In this document: one piece after another, positions 28,467 through 36,908 of the stretch
Position numbering within the stretch: the stretch's first letter is position 1
How the letters are laid out: every line of letters begins with the position of its first letter
Assembly (NCBI GenBank): GCA_902769185.1
Contig: CACXNV010000008.1
Coordinates: 1 to 53,145, forward strand
Source: an uncultured Erysipelotrichaceae bacterium
Lineage (GTDB): Bacteria > Bacillota_I > Bacilli_A > RFN20 > CAG-826
DNA: 53,145 bases
Direction of reading: 5' to 3'
Position numbers and translations under genes: made by a program
The notes under the pieces: model-generated
Database searches by the model: none
Told to the model about the DNA's origin: nothing
Seen by the model: only the letters and a program-made list of their open reading frames with translations

Positions 28467-30419
28467 ATGGCGAAATCTAGACCAGCCTTTAAAGGCAAAA
28501 AGATTGAAATTGTTTTAGATCATAACCCATATCAGGTTAGTTTTTATAATAGTAAGAATAACTTAAAAAATATTATTATCTTTCCTTTATTTCATTTTGA
28601 AGGAGAAAGACAATTTTATGATTTACTTGCTCCTATTATTAATCGCGGGGATCAAGTTATTGTCATTAACTTTATTACAAAACATGACCGTGTTTTATAT
28701 TTAGAATATTACTTTGAGGTTTTTGAAAGAATTATTTTTGAATTATTCTCTAGCAAAGTTATTAGAAAAGATCAAACACTAACTTTATTAGGATTTGGAG
28801 TAGGGGCGTATTTAGCCTCTAAGCTTCATAAGAATCCTGATTTAAATATCAGCAAGATGATTCTTATTTCTCCAGTTAACTCTTATAAAGCTGAATATGA
28901 ATTGAGCGATGAAATCGTTAATTTTACAGTTCCTACTTATATCCACTTTGGACAAAACGATAATGTTGTTTCTTTAGAAAATAGATTTAAGATCTTTGAA
29001 AAAGGACATCTTAATCCTTTAGTGAAATTCTCAGCTTATCCAGTATGCGGACATTATTTATATTATAAGGATATATTGTCTTTACGACTTGAAGAATATT
29101 ATAAGAAACATCACTATAACCCCTTAGTGGGTAAAAAATCTAAATACAAAGCTTCCGCGCTTCCTGAAGAAGCCATTTTAAATGATGCATTTTTTACTCA
29201 TTTATTTAATGAACTTGATGATATTCCTAATAAATTTAGAATTGCCTTATTAACAGATGTTTGTCCTTTATTTGTTAACGGAGTGGCAGTGGTCATTGAT
29301 TTATTGCAGTTAGAGCTACAAAAACTCGGTTATGAGGTCTATATTGGAGCGCTTTGGAATAATAACTCATCTTATAAGGAATTACCTAAAGACACTTATA
29401 TTCCAATTCCTGCAAGTTATGCCTCTTTTCTTAAAGGGAATAAAGAGCTACATATGTTAAAAACCTTCCAATTTACTAAATCGGCGAAGATGCTTTCTTT
29501 ATTTGGCTTTGACTATATTCATTTACATACCGAATATTCTGTAGGAGTAATCGCTCTTAAATTAGCGAAGTTAACCGGTATCAATGTTTTATATACTTAT
29601 CACACCTTATGGAATTTATATTACGAAAAGAAGTTTGGTTTAGATTTAGGAAATATTATCTATAAAACTGCGAAAAGCTTAATTTTCCAGCGTATATATA
29701 ATGACTGTAAGATAATTACCGTTCCTTCTCAAAAAAGCTATGAGATTTTAAAAAAGGATGTGGGAGAAAAAGATATCCGTATTATTCCTTCTCCAGTTAA
29801 TGTTTTACGCTTTGAAATCTCTAAGATGGATAAAGAATTAATTAATAACTTAAGAGATTCGTATGGACTTAAACATAAAAAGGTTCTTGGTTATGTAGGA
29901 AGAGTTTCTCTAGAAAAGAACATTGTAGAGACTTTGCAGTATATTGCAAAAATCAAACATGAGATTCCTAATCTAGCCTTTATTATTGTGGGAATCGGGG
30001 ATGCGGTTCCTATGCTTAAAAAGGCTGTGAAAAAGCTAGATTTAGAAGAAAACGTGATATTTGTGGGAGAAATTGAAAATTCCAAACTCAAATACTATTA
30101 TTCTTTATTTGATGTTTTTGTCACCGCGAGTAACTTTGAAACTCAAGGCTTAACTTATTTTGAGGCCGCAGTGTGCGGCACTCCTATATTAGCGAAAGCT
30201 GACACCGCTTTAGATGGGGTATTTGTTGATGAGGAAAACGCTTTAATTTATCATAACTATGATGAATGGGTTTCTAGATTAGAAAAAGCGTTATTTGATG
30301 ATATTAAACCAATCATTAAAAACGCTAAAAAGACAATGCTTAATTATTCAAGTGATAAATGGGCTAAACAGTTAGTAGGTATTTATAAAGAATTAAATCC
30401 TAAAAAGGAGAGTGATTAA
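28467..30419 (+). CDS. Fusion of an inactive alpha/beta-hydrolase-like domain with a GT4 glycosyltransferase
   Basis: Residues 1 to about 225 look like an alpha/beta-hydrolase domain, with the nucleophile elbow as GFGVG, lacking the Ser of GxSxG, although an Asp loop (HFGQNDNVV) and His (VCGHYLYY) remain. From about residue 255 a GT-B glycosyltransferase of family 4 begins (FRIALLTDVCPLFVNGVAVV), with GYVGRVSLEKN and the donor-site E-x7-E in ETQGLTYFEAAVCGTP. Similar GT4 enzymes make glucosyl-diacylglycerols in Bacilli and mollicutes, so membrane glycolipid synthesis is the likeliest role, but the acceptor is unproven. No signal peptide or membrane segment is evident. It overlaps nothing and is 2 nt from the next gene. 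Confidence 0.8.
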   Translation: MAKSRPAFKGKKIEIVLDHNPYQVSFYNSKNNLKNIIIFPLFHFEGERQFYDLLAPIINRGDQVIVINFITKHDRVLYLEYYFEVFERIIFELFSSKVIRKDQTLTLLGFGVGAYLASKLHKNPDLNISKMILISPVNSYKAEYELSDEIVNFTVPTYIHFGQNDNVVSLENRFKIFEKGHLNPLVKFSAYPVCGHYLYYKDILSLRLEEYYKKHHYNPLVGKKSKYKASALPEEAILNDAFFTHLFNELDDIPNKFRIALLTDVCPLFVNGVAVVIDLLQLELQKLGYEVYIGALWNNNSSYKELPKDTYIPIPASYASFLKGNKELHMLKTFQFTKSAKMLSLFGFDYIHLHTEYSVGVIALKLAKLTGINVLYTYHTLWNLYYEKKFGLDLGNIIYKTAKSLIFQRIYNDCKIITVPSQKSYEILKKDVGEKDIRIIPSPVNVLRFEISKMDKELINNLRDSYGLKHKKVLGYVGRVSLEKNIVETLQYIAKIKHEIPNLAFIIVGIGDAVPMLKKAVKKLDLEENVIFVGEIENSKLKYYYSLFDVFVTASNFETQGLTYFEAAVCGTPILAKADTALDGVFVDEENALIYHNYDEWVSRLEKALFDDIKPIIKNAKKTMLNYSSDKWAKQLVGIYKELNPKKESD

Positions 30420-30421
30420 TT

Positions 30422-30958
30422 ATGAAAAAATGTCCAACATGTAATGCTGAATTTGGAGATGGAGCCACGTATTGTGATAAGTGCGGCACCAAATTAGTGA
30501 AGTATGCGACTTGTCCACACTGTGGAGCGAGCGTTGAAGAAGATGCAGTATATTGTTCTAATTGTGGAAAAGCTGTTCAATCTACTCGTGTAGTGGCTAG
30601 CTTTATTGATCAAAACTCATCTAATAATAAAGTTGATGATGTAACCATTGAAAGATATAAAAGAGAACTCACTTCTCTAAGAAGTAAAAGAACAACATTT
30701 TTAACTTTAGGCCTAATCTTTTTACCAGTTGGATTAGCGCTTTGTATTTTATTTATTGTTTTAGGAGTTAGAGCTATAGATGTCGCTGATCCGGGTTATG
30801 GTGTTGTTAGTCAATATCTGATGTATGTGTTCTTAGGAGTGCTATTTGAATTAGTTGCTGATGCGGGAATAGTATTTCTAATTATCTCAGGCGCGGTATT
30901 CTCTAAAAAGATTTCTAATCGCGAAAGAATAATTGAAGAATACGAAAGTAGAAGATAA
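30422..30958 (+). CDS. Double zinc-ribbon membrane protein
   Basis: A 178-residue protein with two treble-clef zinc ribbons at the N-terminus (CPTC...CDKC and CPHC...CSNC, residues 4-47), then a charged linker and two hydrophobic segments (about residues 93-122 and 137-168). Zinc-ribbon membrane proteins of this type are common in gut Firmicutes and have no defined function. It starts 2 nt after the glycosyltransferase and is probably co-transcribed. Confidence 0.8.
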   Translation: MKKCPTCNAEFGDGATYCDKCGTKLVKYATCPHCGASVEEDAVYCSNCGKAVQSTRVVASFIDQNSSNNKVDDVTIERYKRELTSLRSKRTTFLTLGLIFLPVGLALCILFIVLGVRAIDVADPGYGVVSQYLMYVFLGVLFELVADAGIVFLIISGAVFSKKISNRERIIEEYESRR

Positions 30959-30968
30959 GTAAAATTAA

Positions 30969-31001
30969 GAGTATGCAATTGATAATGCATATTCTTTTTT
31001 T
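30969..31001 (+). terminator. Terminator after the zinc-ribbon gene
   Basis: GAGTATGCA (30969-30977) pairs with TGCATATTC (30986-30994) with one wobble and an 8-nt loop, followed by a run of seven T. Confidence 0.8.
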
Positions 31002-31058
31002 ATTTGCTAAAATAAAGACAAGGATTTTTCTTTTGTAGACTTAATTAGGAGGATTTTT

Positions 31059-32267
31059 ATGTCCGAAAAGTACTTAAAAGAATATGAAGCCGGGTATACA
31101 CCTAAACTTGTGATGGAAGAAGCATCACGTTGTTTACTATGTCACGACGCTCCATGTTCTAAAGCCTGTCCTGCTGGAACGGATCCAGCAAAATTTATTC
31201 GTTCTGTACGCTTCAGAAACTTTAAAGGCGCAGCAGAAACAGTTCGTATCAATAATATTTTAGGTGCTATTTGTGCTAGAGTCTGTCCAACCGAAAGATA
31301 TTGTCAATTAGGTTGTTCTAGAAGCGGCATTGATAAGCCAATTGATATCGGAAGAATTCAAAGATATGTCACTGATTTTGAAGACTCATTAAAGATGGAT
31401 ATCTTAGAGAAGAAAGCACCTAACGGTAAGAAAGTCGCAGTCGTTGGTAGTGGTCCTGCAGGTTTATCAGTAGCGGGATTATTAGCTTTAGATGGCTGCT
31501 CTGTAGTGGTTTTTGAAAAAGAGGCTAAAGCTGGTGGATATATGAGATACGGCATGCCGGAATATCGTTTACCGTCTAGCGTTGTTGATAAAGAAATTAA
31601 ACGTATTCAAAAATTAGGAGTAGAAATTAGAACCTCTACTAAAGTAGAAGATTTAAAGAAACTTCAAAAAGAATATGACGCCGTTGTTTTAGCCATTGGT
31701 CATTCTAAAGGCAAGATGCTTCCAATGTTTGAAGGCCATAGATTTGTGAAAACTGCAGTGGACTTCTTACATGACTGCAAGAAAAAGAAAGGCAATGTCA
31801 AAGTCCCTGATAACGTGTTAGTTATTGGTGGAGGAGACGTCGCTATGGACGTTGTTACTACCCTTAAATTATTAGGTGTTAAACAAGTCACTGATGTAGT
31901 TTACGAAACATTTGAAGAATTTAGAGCTTCTAAGAAAGAATTAATGGGCGCTCAAGAACAAGGTGTTTCTATTATGGATGGCTTTGTTCCTGTTTCCTTA
32001 AAAGGAAAGACAGTGAGATTTACCCATAGATTTGTACCAAGCGAAGTCAAAGTTAAAGCCGATTTAATTATTCTCGCTGTTGGTCAAGCTACTGAAGCTA
32101 AAGAATTTGGCTTAGAAGTTAATAAACTTCAAGAAGTGGAAAAAGTTGAAGGCAACTTATTCACTTGTGGTGATATTTATAAAGGCGGAGAAAAGACCGT
32201 TGTCTATGCGGTGAGATCTGCTAAAGAAGTCGCCTACAAAGTTAAAAAATATTTAGGAGGTAAATAA
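31059..32267 (+). CDS. preT: NAD(P)-dependent dihydropyrimidine dehydrogenase subunit PreT
   Basis: FAD subunit that passes electrons between NAD(P)H and PreA. The N-terminal 100 residues are the GltD-like iron-sulfur domain with two cysteine groups ([16 protein letters not shown] and [15 protein letters not shown]). They are followed by the FAD motif [18 protein letters not shown] and a second nucleotide fold ([12 protein letters not shown]). It is 402 residues, has AGGAGG, and ends 2 nt before preA. The pair reduces uracil or thymine to the dihydro form, or runs in reverse. The direction in this organism is not shown. Confidence 0.88.
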   Translation: MSEKYLKEYEAGYTPKLVMEEASRCLLCHDAPCSKACPAGTDPAKFIRSVRFRNFKGAAETVRINNILGAICARVCPTERYCQLGCSRSGIDKPIDIGRIQRYVTDFEDSLKMDILEKKAPNGKKVAVVGSGPAGLSVAGLLALDGCSVVVFEKEAKAGGYMRYGMPEYRLPSSVVDKEIKRIQKLGVEIRTSTKVEDLKKLQKEYDAVVLAIGHSKGKMLPMFEGHRFVKTAVDFLHDCKKKKGNVKVPDNVLVIGGGDVAMDVVTTLKLLGVKQVTDVVYETFEEFRASKKELMGAQEQGVSIMDGFVPVSLKGKTVRFTHRFVPSEVKVKADLIILAVGQATEAKEFGLEVNKLQEVEKVEGNLFTCGDIYKGGEKTVVYAVRSAKEVAYKVKKYLGGK

Positions 32268-32269
32268 TT

Positions 32270-33517
32270 ATGGTAAAGAAAGATTTAAGTATTACCTTCT
32301 TAGGTGTTAAATTCCCTAACCCATTTTGTCTATCATCTTCCCCAGTAGGAAATGATTATGACATGTGTAAAAAAGCCTATGACTGTGGATGGGGTGGAAT
32401 TGTCTTTAAGACAATTGGACCAAAATCCTATGTCATTAATGAAGTCTCTCCTAGATTTGATACATTAACTAAAGAAGCCGAACCATTTGTCGGTTTCAAA
32501 AACATGGAACAAATCGCTGAACACTCATTAGAAGAAAACCTTGCTGACTTAGCAAGATTAAAGAAAGAATATCCTGATAAAGTATTAATTGCCTCAATTA
32601 TGGGTAATAGTGAAGAGACTTGGGAAGACCTCGCTCGTAAAGTTACCGAAGCAGGCGCGGATATGATTGAAATGAATTTATCATGTCCTCAAATGACATC
32701 CCATGCGATGGGAAGTGACGTAGGCGCGAACGCTGAACTTTGTAAGAAATACTGTCAAGCTGTTAAACGTGGATCTAAACTTCCAATGATGGCGAAAATG
32801 ACACCAAATATTACTGATATGGTGCCAGTTGCTAAAGCCTGTTTAGAAGGTGGAGCGGACGGTATTGCCGCAATTAACACCATCAAGTCAATATGTAATA
32901 TTGATTTAGATAAGAAAATTGGTATGCCAATCGTTAACGGTAAATCCGCTATCTCTGGATATTCTGGTAAAGCCGTTAAACCAGTAGCTTTAAGATTTAT
33001 CCAACAAATGAGAACTGCAATTCCTAATCTAGAAGTCTCTGGTATCGGAGGATGTGAAACTTGGGAAGATGCTGCTGAATTTATTTTAGTGGGTTCTAAA
33101 ACTATTCAAGTTACTACTGCGATTATGCAGTATGGTTATCGAATTGTTGAAGATTTATGTAACGGTTTAATGCATTACATGGAAGAACAACATGTCGATC
33201 ACTTAGAACAATTAGTGGGTAAAGCTAATAAGAACATTATTCCTGCTGAAGAACTTGATAGAGATTATATTGTCTATCCAAAGATTGATAAGGAAAAATG
33301 TGTTGGATGTGGCCGCTGCTACATCTCTTGTTATGACGGAGCTCACCAAGCTATGGAGTGGGATGAAGAGTCTCGAAGACCAAGCTGTAACCACGATAAA
33401 TGTGTTGGATGTCTCTTATGTGGACATGTCTGTCCAGTTGGAGCGATTTCTAAAGGTGAAGTTGTCTTTAAAAAGACCGCAAAATCAGGAAGAAAAGTTC
33501 AAGACGTTAGACTCTAA
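32270..33517 (+). CDS. preA: Dihydropyrimidine dehydrogenase subunit PreA with two [4Fe-4S] clusters
   Basis: FMN barrel subunit of the PreTA enzyme. The active-site Cys is in NLSCPQ (equivalent to Cys671 of mammalian DPD), within a barrel that also contains [11 protein letters not shown] and [14 protein letters not shown]. The C-terminal 80 residues carry a ferredoxin-type domain with KCVGCGRC and [16 protein letters not shown]. The 415-residue length is standard. It is coupled to preT (2 nt). Confidence 0.88.
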   Translation: MVKKDLSITFLGVKFPNPFCLSSSPVGNDYDMCKKAYDCGWGGIVFKTIGPKSYVINEVSPRFDTLTKEAEPFVGFKNMEQIAEHSLEENLADLARLKKEYPDKVLIASIMGNSEETWEDLARKVTEAGADMIEMNLSCPQMTSHAMGSDVGANAELCKKYCQAVKRGSKLPMMAKMTPNITDMVPVAKACLEGGADGIAAINTIKSICNIDLDKKIGMPIVNGKSAISGYSGKAVKPVALRFIQQMRTAIPNLEVSGIGGCETWEDAAEFILVGSKTIQVTTAIMQYGYRIVEDLCNGLMHYMEEQHVDHLEQLVGKANKNIIPAEELDRDYIVYPKIDKEKCVGCGRCYISCYDGAHQAMEWDEESRRPSCNHDKCVGCLLCGHVCPVGAISKGEVVFKKTAKSGRKVQDVRL

Positions 33518-33537
33518 TATCATTAGCAAAACAAACT

Positions 33538-33562
33538 ACCAGGATTTATTCCTGGTTTTTTG
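33538..33562 (+). terminator. Terminator after preA
   Basis: ACCAGGA (33538-33544) pairs with TCCTGGT (33550-33556) around a 5-nt loop and is followed by a T-run. Confidence 0.85.
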
Positions 33563-33589
33563 TTAGTCATTTTTGTCTTGATAATTAAC

Positions 33590-33595
33590 TATAAT
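33590..33595 (+). promoter_or_regulatory. -10 element of the candidate structured RNA
   Basis: TATAAT lies about 7-8 nt upstream of the first base of the structured RNA candidate. No convincing -35 is seen at the usual 17-nt distance. Confidence 0.45.
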
Positions 33596-33601
33596 CCTAA
33601 T

Positions 33602-33726
33602 AAGATAATTGTAGATGATCTGGTGGACCCTGGTCGTCCCGCGCCGAAGCCCCAGATATTCTGGCTGGCGCAGAGCAATCTGCATTGGCGGGGTCATCTA
33701 CAATTGCCCTATCTAGGGCTTTTCTT
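33602..33726 (+). ncRNA. Candidate stand-alone structured RNA with own promoter and terminator
   Basis: A GC-rich block in an AT-rich gap. A perfect 12-bp helix joins the ends: AATTGTAGATGA (33607-33618) with TCATCTACAATT (33694-33705). Inside, TCCCGC (33637-33642) can pair with 33688-33693. A hairpin CCAGA-tat-TCTGG (33652-33664) is embedded in a GCC/GGC stem. A second hairpin GCAGA-GCAA-TCTGC (33670-33683) is capped by a GNRA tetraloop. The end is GCCCT-atct-AGGGC (33706-33719), then a long T-rich run, i.e. a rho-independent terminator. It lacks the SRP RNA GGAAGGAAGCAG motif, any tRNA pattern or coding frame, and I cannot name its class. Confidence 0.75.
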
Positions 33727-34077
33727 TTTTTCATATAGTTTTCTTATATCTGATTCATCTTGCTCATCAACAATCCATTTGTCGTGTTTTTTTCCAAAAT
33801 TAACTAAGTTATCTTCAAGTATTTCTTCAATGTAATATGAATCTTTTATATCCTTTGGATTTGGATTTTTTCTCATTTTAATCAAGATTTTACCTCTTAT
33901 ATTTTTTGAATGTGTTATTTGAACATAAATAAAGATGTCACCATTTTGAAGAAAGATAAATGTTGGATGATCTGAAATTTTCCTTTTGCCATTTCGAGTT
34001 TTTGTTTCGGTAGGATGAAATCGAATTTCTCTCTTTCTAATTAAGCTCTTATTGTTTGTTTTTGTTTCTTTGCACAT
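33709..34077 (-). CDS. Small basic protein of unknown function
   Basis: A 122-residue, Lys/Arg-rich protein with a HPTFIFLQNGDIFIYVQITHS core, KMRKNPNPKD and a C-terminal FGKKHDKWIVDEQDE segment. I have the impression that this pattern belongs to a small, uncharacterised family in gut Firmicutes, but I cannot name it. The start is strongly supported: AGGAGG 8 nt upstream and TATAAT before that. Its last codons overlap the plus-strand terminator of the structured RNA, so the two are convergent. Confidence 0.7.
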   Translation of the reverse strand: MCKETKTNNKSLIRKREIRFHPTETKTRNGKRKISDHPTFIFLQNGDIFIYVQITHSKNIRGKILIKMRKNPNPKDIKDSYYIEEILEDNLVNFGKKHDKWIVDEQDESDIRKLYEKKKSPR

Positions 34078-34235
34078 GTTAAATGCCTCCTATTATATAA
34101 AGAGTGGATTTTTTCGATTTTTTTGCAAAAAAAGTTAAAAAAACATTAAAATCTTGAGTAAATAAAAATATATAAATTATTTATTGCCTAATATTTATCT
34201 TTAAAAATGTTTATCAACATAGTAATGTAAATGCA

Positions 34236-34288
34236 GTGTCACCCGTGGTAGCTAATGACTACCGCCTAGAGGGACACCTTTTCTTTTT
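34236..34288 (+). ncRNA. Structured hairpin with terminator upstream of the hydrogenase operon
   Basis: GTGT/ACAC (34236-34239 with 34274-34277) and CCC/GGG (34242-34244 with 34271-34273) enclose a 7-bp stem GTGGTAG/CTACCGC (34245-34251 with 34259-34265) with a 7-nt loop. A 5-nt bulge CTAGA sits on one side, and TTTTCTTTTT follows. It may be the end of a short RNA or an attenuator. It sits 210 nt before nuoE. Confidence 0.5.
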
Positions 34289-34407
34289 CAAATTGATAAA
34301 CTTTATAAAAATAACTCACCAATGGAAGATAGAAGAAAATTGAAATGTATTGAAACAATCTTTTATTAACTATGTTAATACTTTTGATAAAACCAAATTT
34401 GTAATTC

Positions 34408-34482
34408 CTATATGCAATTTTATATTGCCTATAGATTTTATATTTCTTAAAATAATATCGCTGAAATATTACTTAGTAATAT
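34408..34482 (+). promoter_or_regulatory. Hairpin and palindrome in front of the hydrogenase operon
   Basis: A 10-bp hairpin with one mismatch lies at 34408-34434 (CTATA-T-GCAAT pairing ATTGC-C-TATAG). A perfect 7-bp palindrome, ATATTAC-tta-GTAATAT, lies at 34466-34482, just before the Shine-Dalgarno. They could be operator sites for redox-dependent control, but they match no consensus I know (not the Rex consensus). Confidence 0.35.
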
Positions 34483-34497
34483 AAAAGGAGGGCCTCT

Positions 34498-35004
34498 ATG
34501 GCACATTTACAAGGCGCTGCTGTGAAGCAAATCACAGAGATCGTAAATCGATATAAAGGAGAAGGAACTCCATTAATGATGATTCTTTCTGATATTCAAA
34601 AGGAATATGGTTACATTCCTCTAGAAGTTCAAGAATTAGTCTCGTTATTAACTGGCATCCCAGTGAGTGAAATTTACGGTGTTGTTACATTCTACTCATT
34701 CTTCTCACTTACACCAAAAGGCAAATACGTTGTTGGCGTTTGCTTAGGTACTGCATGTTACGTCAAAGGCTCTCAATTAGTCTTAGATAAATTTGAAGAA
34801 TTACTTGGTATTAAACCTGGTGAAACTACTCCAGACGGCTTATTCACATTAGATGCATTACGTTGTGTTGGAGCGTGTGCAATTGCTCCAGCGGTTTCTA
34901 TTAACGGTAAAGTTCATCCAATGGTCCAAGTAAGTCACGTTGAAAAAATCATTTCTGATATCAGAAGAAAAGAAGAGGAGGTAAGTGGATATGGTCAAAA
35001 TTAA
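34498..35004 (+). CDS. [2Fe-2S] hydrogenase subunit, NuoE-like
   Basis: Small electron-transfer subunit of the NADH/ferredoxin-linked [FeFe] hydrogenase (HydC/HndA type). The thioredoxin-like [2Fe-2S] site is visible as GVCLGTACYVKG and LRCVGACAIAP. The N-terminal helix bundle has ILSDIQKEYGYIP. 168 residues, the usual length. It is preceded by GGAGGG and overlaps the next ORF by 14 nt. Confidence 0.9.
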   Translation: MAHLQGAAVKQITEIVNRYKGEGTPLMMILSDIQKEYGYIPLEVQELVSLLTGIPVSEIYGVVTFYSFFSLTPKGKYVVGVCLGTACYVKGSQLVLDKFEELLGIKPGETTPDGLFTLDALRCVGACAIAPAVSINGKVHPMVQVSHVEKIISDIRRKEEEVSGYGQN

Positions 35005-36895
35005 GTCTAGTGAAGAATTAATTCAAAAACACGAAGCTGAACATAAATGTTTAGATCAAAAGTTCCACTGCGAACCAGGTAAAAAAGCCATTGTTGTTTG
35101 TGGTGGTACAGGATGTTTATCCTCTGATAGTAGAGAAATCTTAGAAAGATTCCATCACTTAATTAAAGAACATCACTTAGAAGATAAAGTGACCGCGAAT
35201 ATTGTTGGTTGCTTTGGCTTCTGTTCTCAAGGTCCATTTGTTAAAGTCTTCCCAGAAGATACTTTATACACTAAAGTCAAAGTTGAAGACTGTGAAGAAA
35301 TTATTGAAAAAGACATAATGGACGGCAAAGTCGTTGAAAGATTATTATTTGTTGATCCTCTTACTCATCATAAAGTTGCTCAACAACATGAAATTCCATT
35401 CTATAAATTACAAAAAAGAGATATTGCCTTAAAAGGTAATGCCGAAATTAATCCAGAAGATATTAATGAAGCTTTAGGTCAAGGCGCATTCTTAGCCTTA
35501 AATAAAGCCCTTCATATGGATCCACAAGAAGTCATTGATGAAGTATTAAAATCTGGCTTACGTGGTAGAGGTGGCGCTGGCTTCCCAACTGGAAGAAAAT
35601 GGCAATTCGCTCACGACGTCAAATGCGATGAAAAATACGTCGTTTGTAATGGCGATGAAGGTGATCCAGGTGCATTTATGGATCGTAGTATTATCGAAGG
35701 TAACCCAATTAACGTTATCGAAGGTATGATGATTGAAGGCTACGCGATTGGTGCACAAAACGGTTATTTCTATATCCGTGCGGAATATCCTGTCGCTGTT
35801 GCGAGATTAAAAAACGCTATTAAACAATGTGAAGAAATGGGTTTATTAGGAGACCATATCTTAGGAACAGACTTCTCATTCCACTGTCATATTAGACTTG
35901 GTGCAGGAGCCTTCGTTTGTGGAGAAGAAACCGCTTTACTTAACTCTATTGAAGGTAAAAGAGGTATGCCTCGTCCACGTCCACCTTTCCCAGCGGTCAA
36001 AGGTTTATGGGATAAACCATCCGTTATTAATAACGTGGAAACACTCGCTAACGTTCCTTATATTTTACTTCATGGAAGTGAAGCTTATGCCTCTATTGGT
36101 ACAGAAAAATCTAAAGGTACTAAAGTGTTTGCTTTAGGTGGTAAAGTCAATAACGTTGGCTTAGTTGAAGTTCCTATGGGAATTACCTTAAGACAATTAA
36201 TTTTTGATATTGGTGGTGGTATCCCTAACGGTAAGAAATTTAAAGCTATTCAAACTGGTGGACCTTCTGGCGGCTGTTTAACTGAAAAAGATTTAGATAC
36301 TCCAATTGATTATGATAACTTAATCGCTGCTGGTTCAATGATGGGCTCAGGCGGAGCGATTGTTATGGACGAAGACAACTGTATGGTCGACGTCGCTAAA
36401 TTCTATATGACATTTATTTGTGATGAAAGTTGCGGTAAGTGTTCTCCATGTAGAATTGGTACAAAACGCTGCTTAGAATTATTAACTAAGATTACTGACG
36501 GTAAAGGCACGATGGAAGATCTTGATGAACTAAAGAGTCTTGCTAATGTCATTAAGAGTAACTCCTTATGTGGTTTAGGACAAACTGCTCCTAACCCAAT
36601 CTTATCCACAATGAATGCGTTCTATGACGAATATGTCGCTCATATTAAAGAAAAGAGATGTCCTGCTCACGTTTGTAAGAACTTAATGCAATATAAGATT
36701 ATTGAAGATCGCTGTGTTGGATGTGGCATGTGTGCGAGAAACTGTCCAGCCAGTGCAATTGCTAAAACTGATATTGTTCCAGTTGGTAAGAGCGAAGCTA
36801 TGCCTCTTAGAGTCCATAGAATTAATCCAGATAACTGTGTGAAATGTGGATTATGTATCGCTAACTGCCGATTCGGCGCCATTATTAAGGACTAA
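34991..36895 (+). CDS. NuoF-like FMN/NADH subunit of the electron-bifurcating hydrogenase
   Basis: Binds NAD(P)H, FMN and iron-sulfur clusters (HydB/HndC type). Domains in order: N-terminal [2Fe-2S] thioredoxin-like domain (about residues 30-120, GGTGCLSS and CFGFCSQG), NuoF core with GLRGRGGAGFPTGRKW and the FMN loop, [4Fe-4S] site ESCGKCSPCRIG, and two C-terminal ferredoxin clusters (CVGCGMCARNCPASA and CVKCGLCIANCRFGA). The frame opens with GTG at 34985, but ATG at 34991 is 9 nt after AGGAGG and is preferred (634 residues). It is co-transcribed with both neighbours. Confidence 0.92.
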   Translation: MVKIKSSEELIQKHEAEHKCLDQKFHCEPGKKAIVVCGGTGCLSSDSREILERFHHLIKEHHLEDKVTANIVGCFGFCSQGPFVKVFPEDTLYTKVKVEDCEEIIEKDIMDGKVVERLLFVDPLTHHKVAQQHEIPFYKLQKRDIALKGNAEINPEDINEALGQGAFLALNKALHMDPQEVIDEVLKSGLRGRGGAGFPTGRKWQFAHDVKCDEKYVVCNGDEGDPGAFMDRSIIEGNPINVIEGMMIEGYAIGAQNGYFYIRAEYPVAVARLKNAIKQCEEMGLLGDHILGTDFSFHCHIRLGAGAFVCGEETALLNSIEGKRGMPRPRPPFPAVKGLWDKPSVINNVETLANVPYILLHGSEAYASIGTEKSKGTKVFALGGKVNNVGLVEVPMGITLRQLIFDIGGGIPNGKKFKAIQTGGPSGGCLTEKDLDTPIDYDNLIAAGSMMGSGGAIVMDEDNCMVDVAKFYMTFICDESCGKCSPCRIGTKRCLELLTKITDGKGTMEDLDELKSLANVIKSNSLCGLGQTAPNPILSTMNAFYDEYVAHIKEKRCPAHVCKNLMQYKIIEDRCVGCGMCARNCPASAIAKTDIVPVGKSEAMPLRVHRINPDNCVKCGLCIANCRFGAIIKD

Positions 36896-36908
36896 GGAGG
36901 GAAATACC

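Noticed and set aside
33602-33726. Small SRP (4.5S) RNA
   Set aside because: The invariant GGAAG apical loop and its AGCAG context are absent on both strands, although size and end-pairing would fit.
33560-33835. 91-codon plus-strand ORF across the structured RNA
   Set aside because: It reads through stems and a terminator, has no ribosome site and its composition is RNA-driven.
34411-34420. TATGCAATTT as a fourth Fic operator half-site
   Set aside because: Only one half-site, inside another hairpin, and easily expected by chance in AT-rich DNA.
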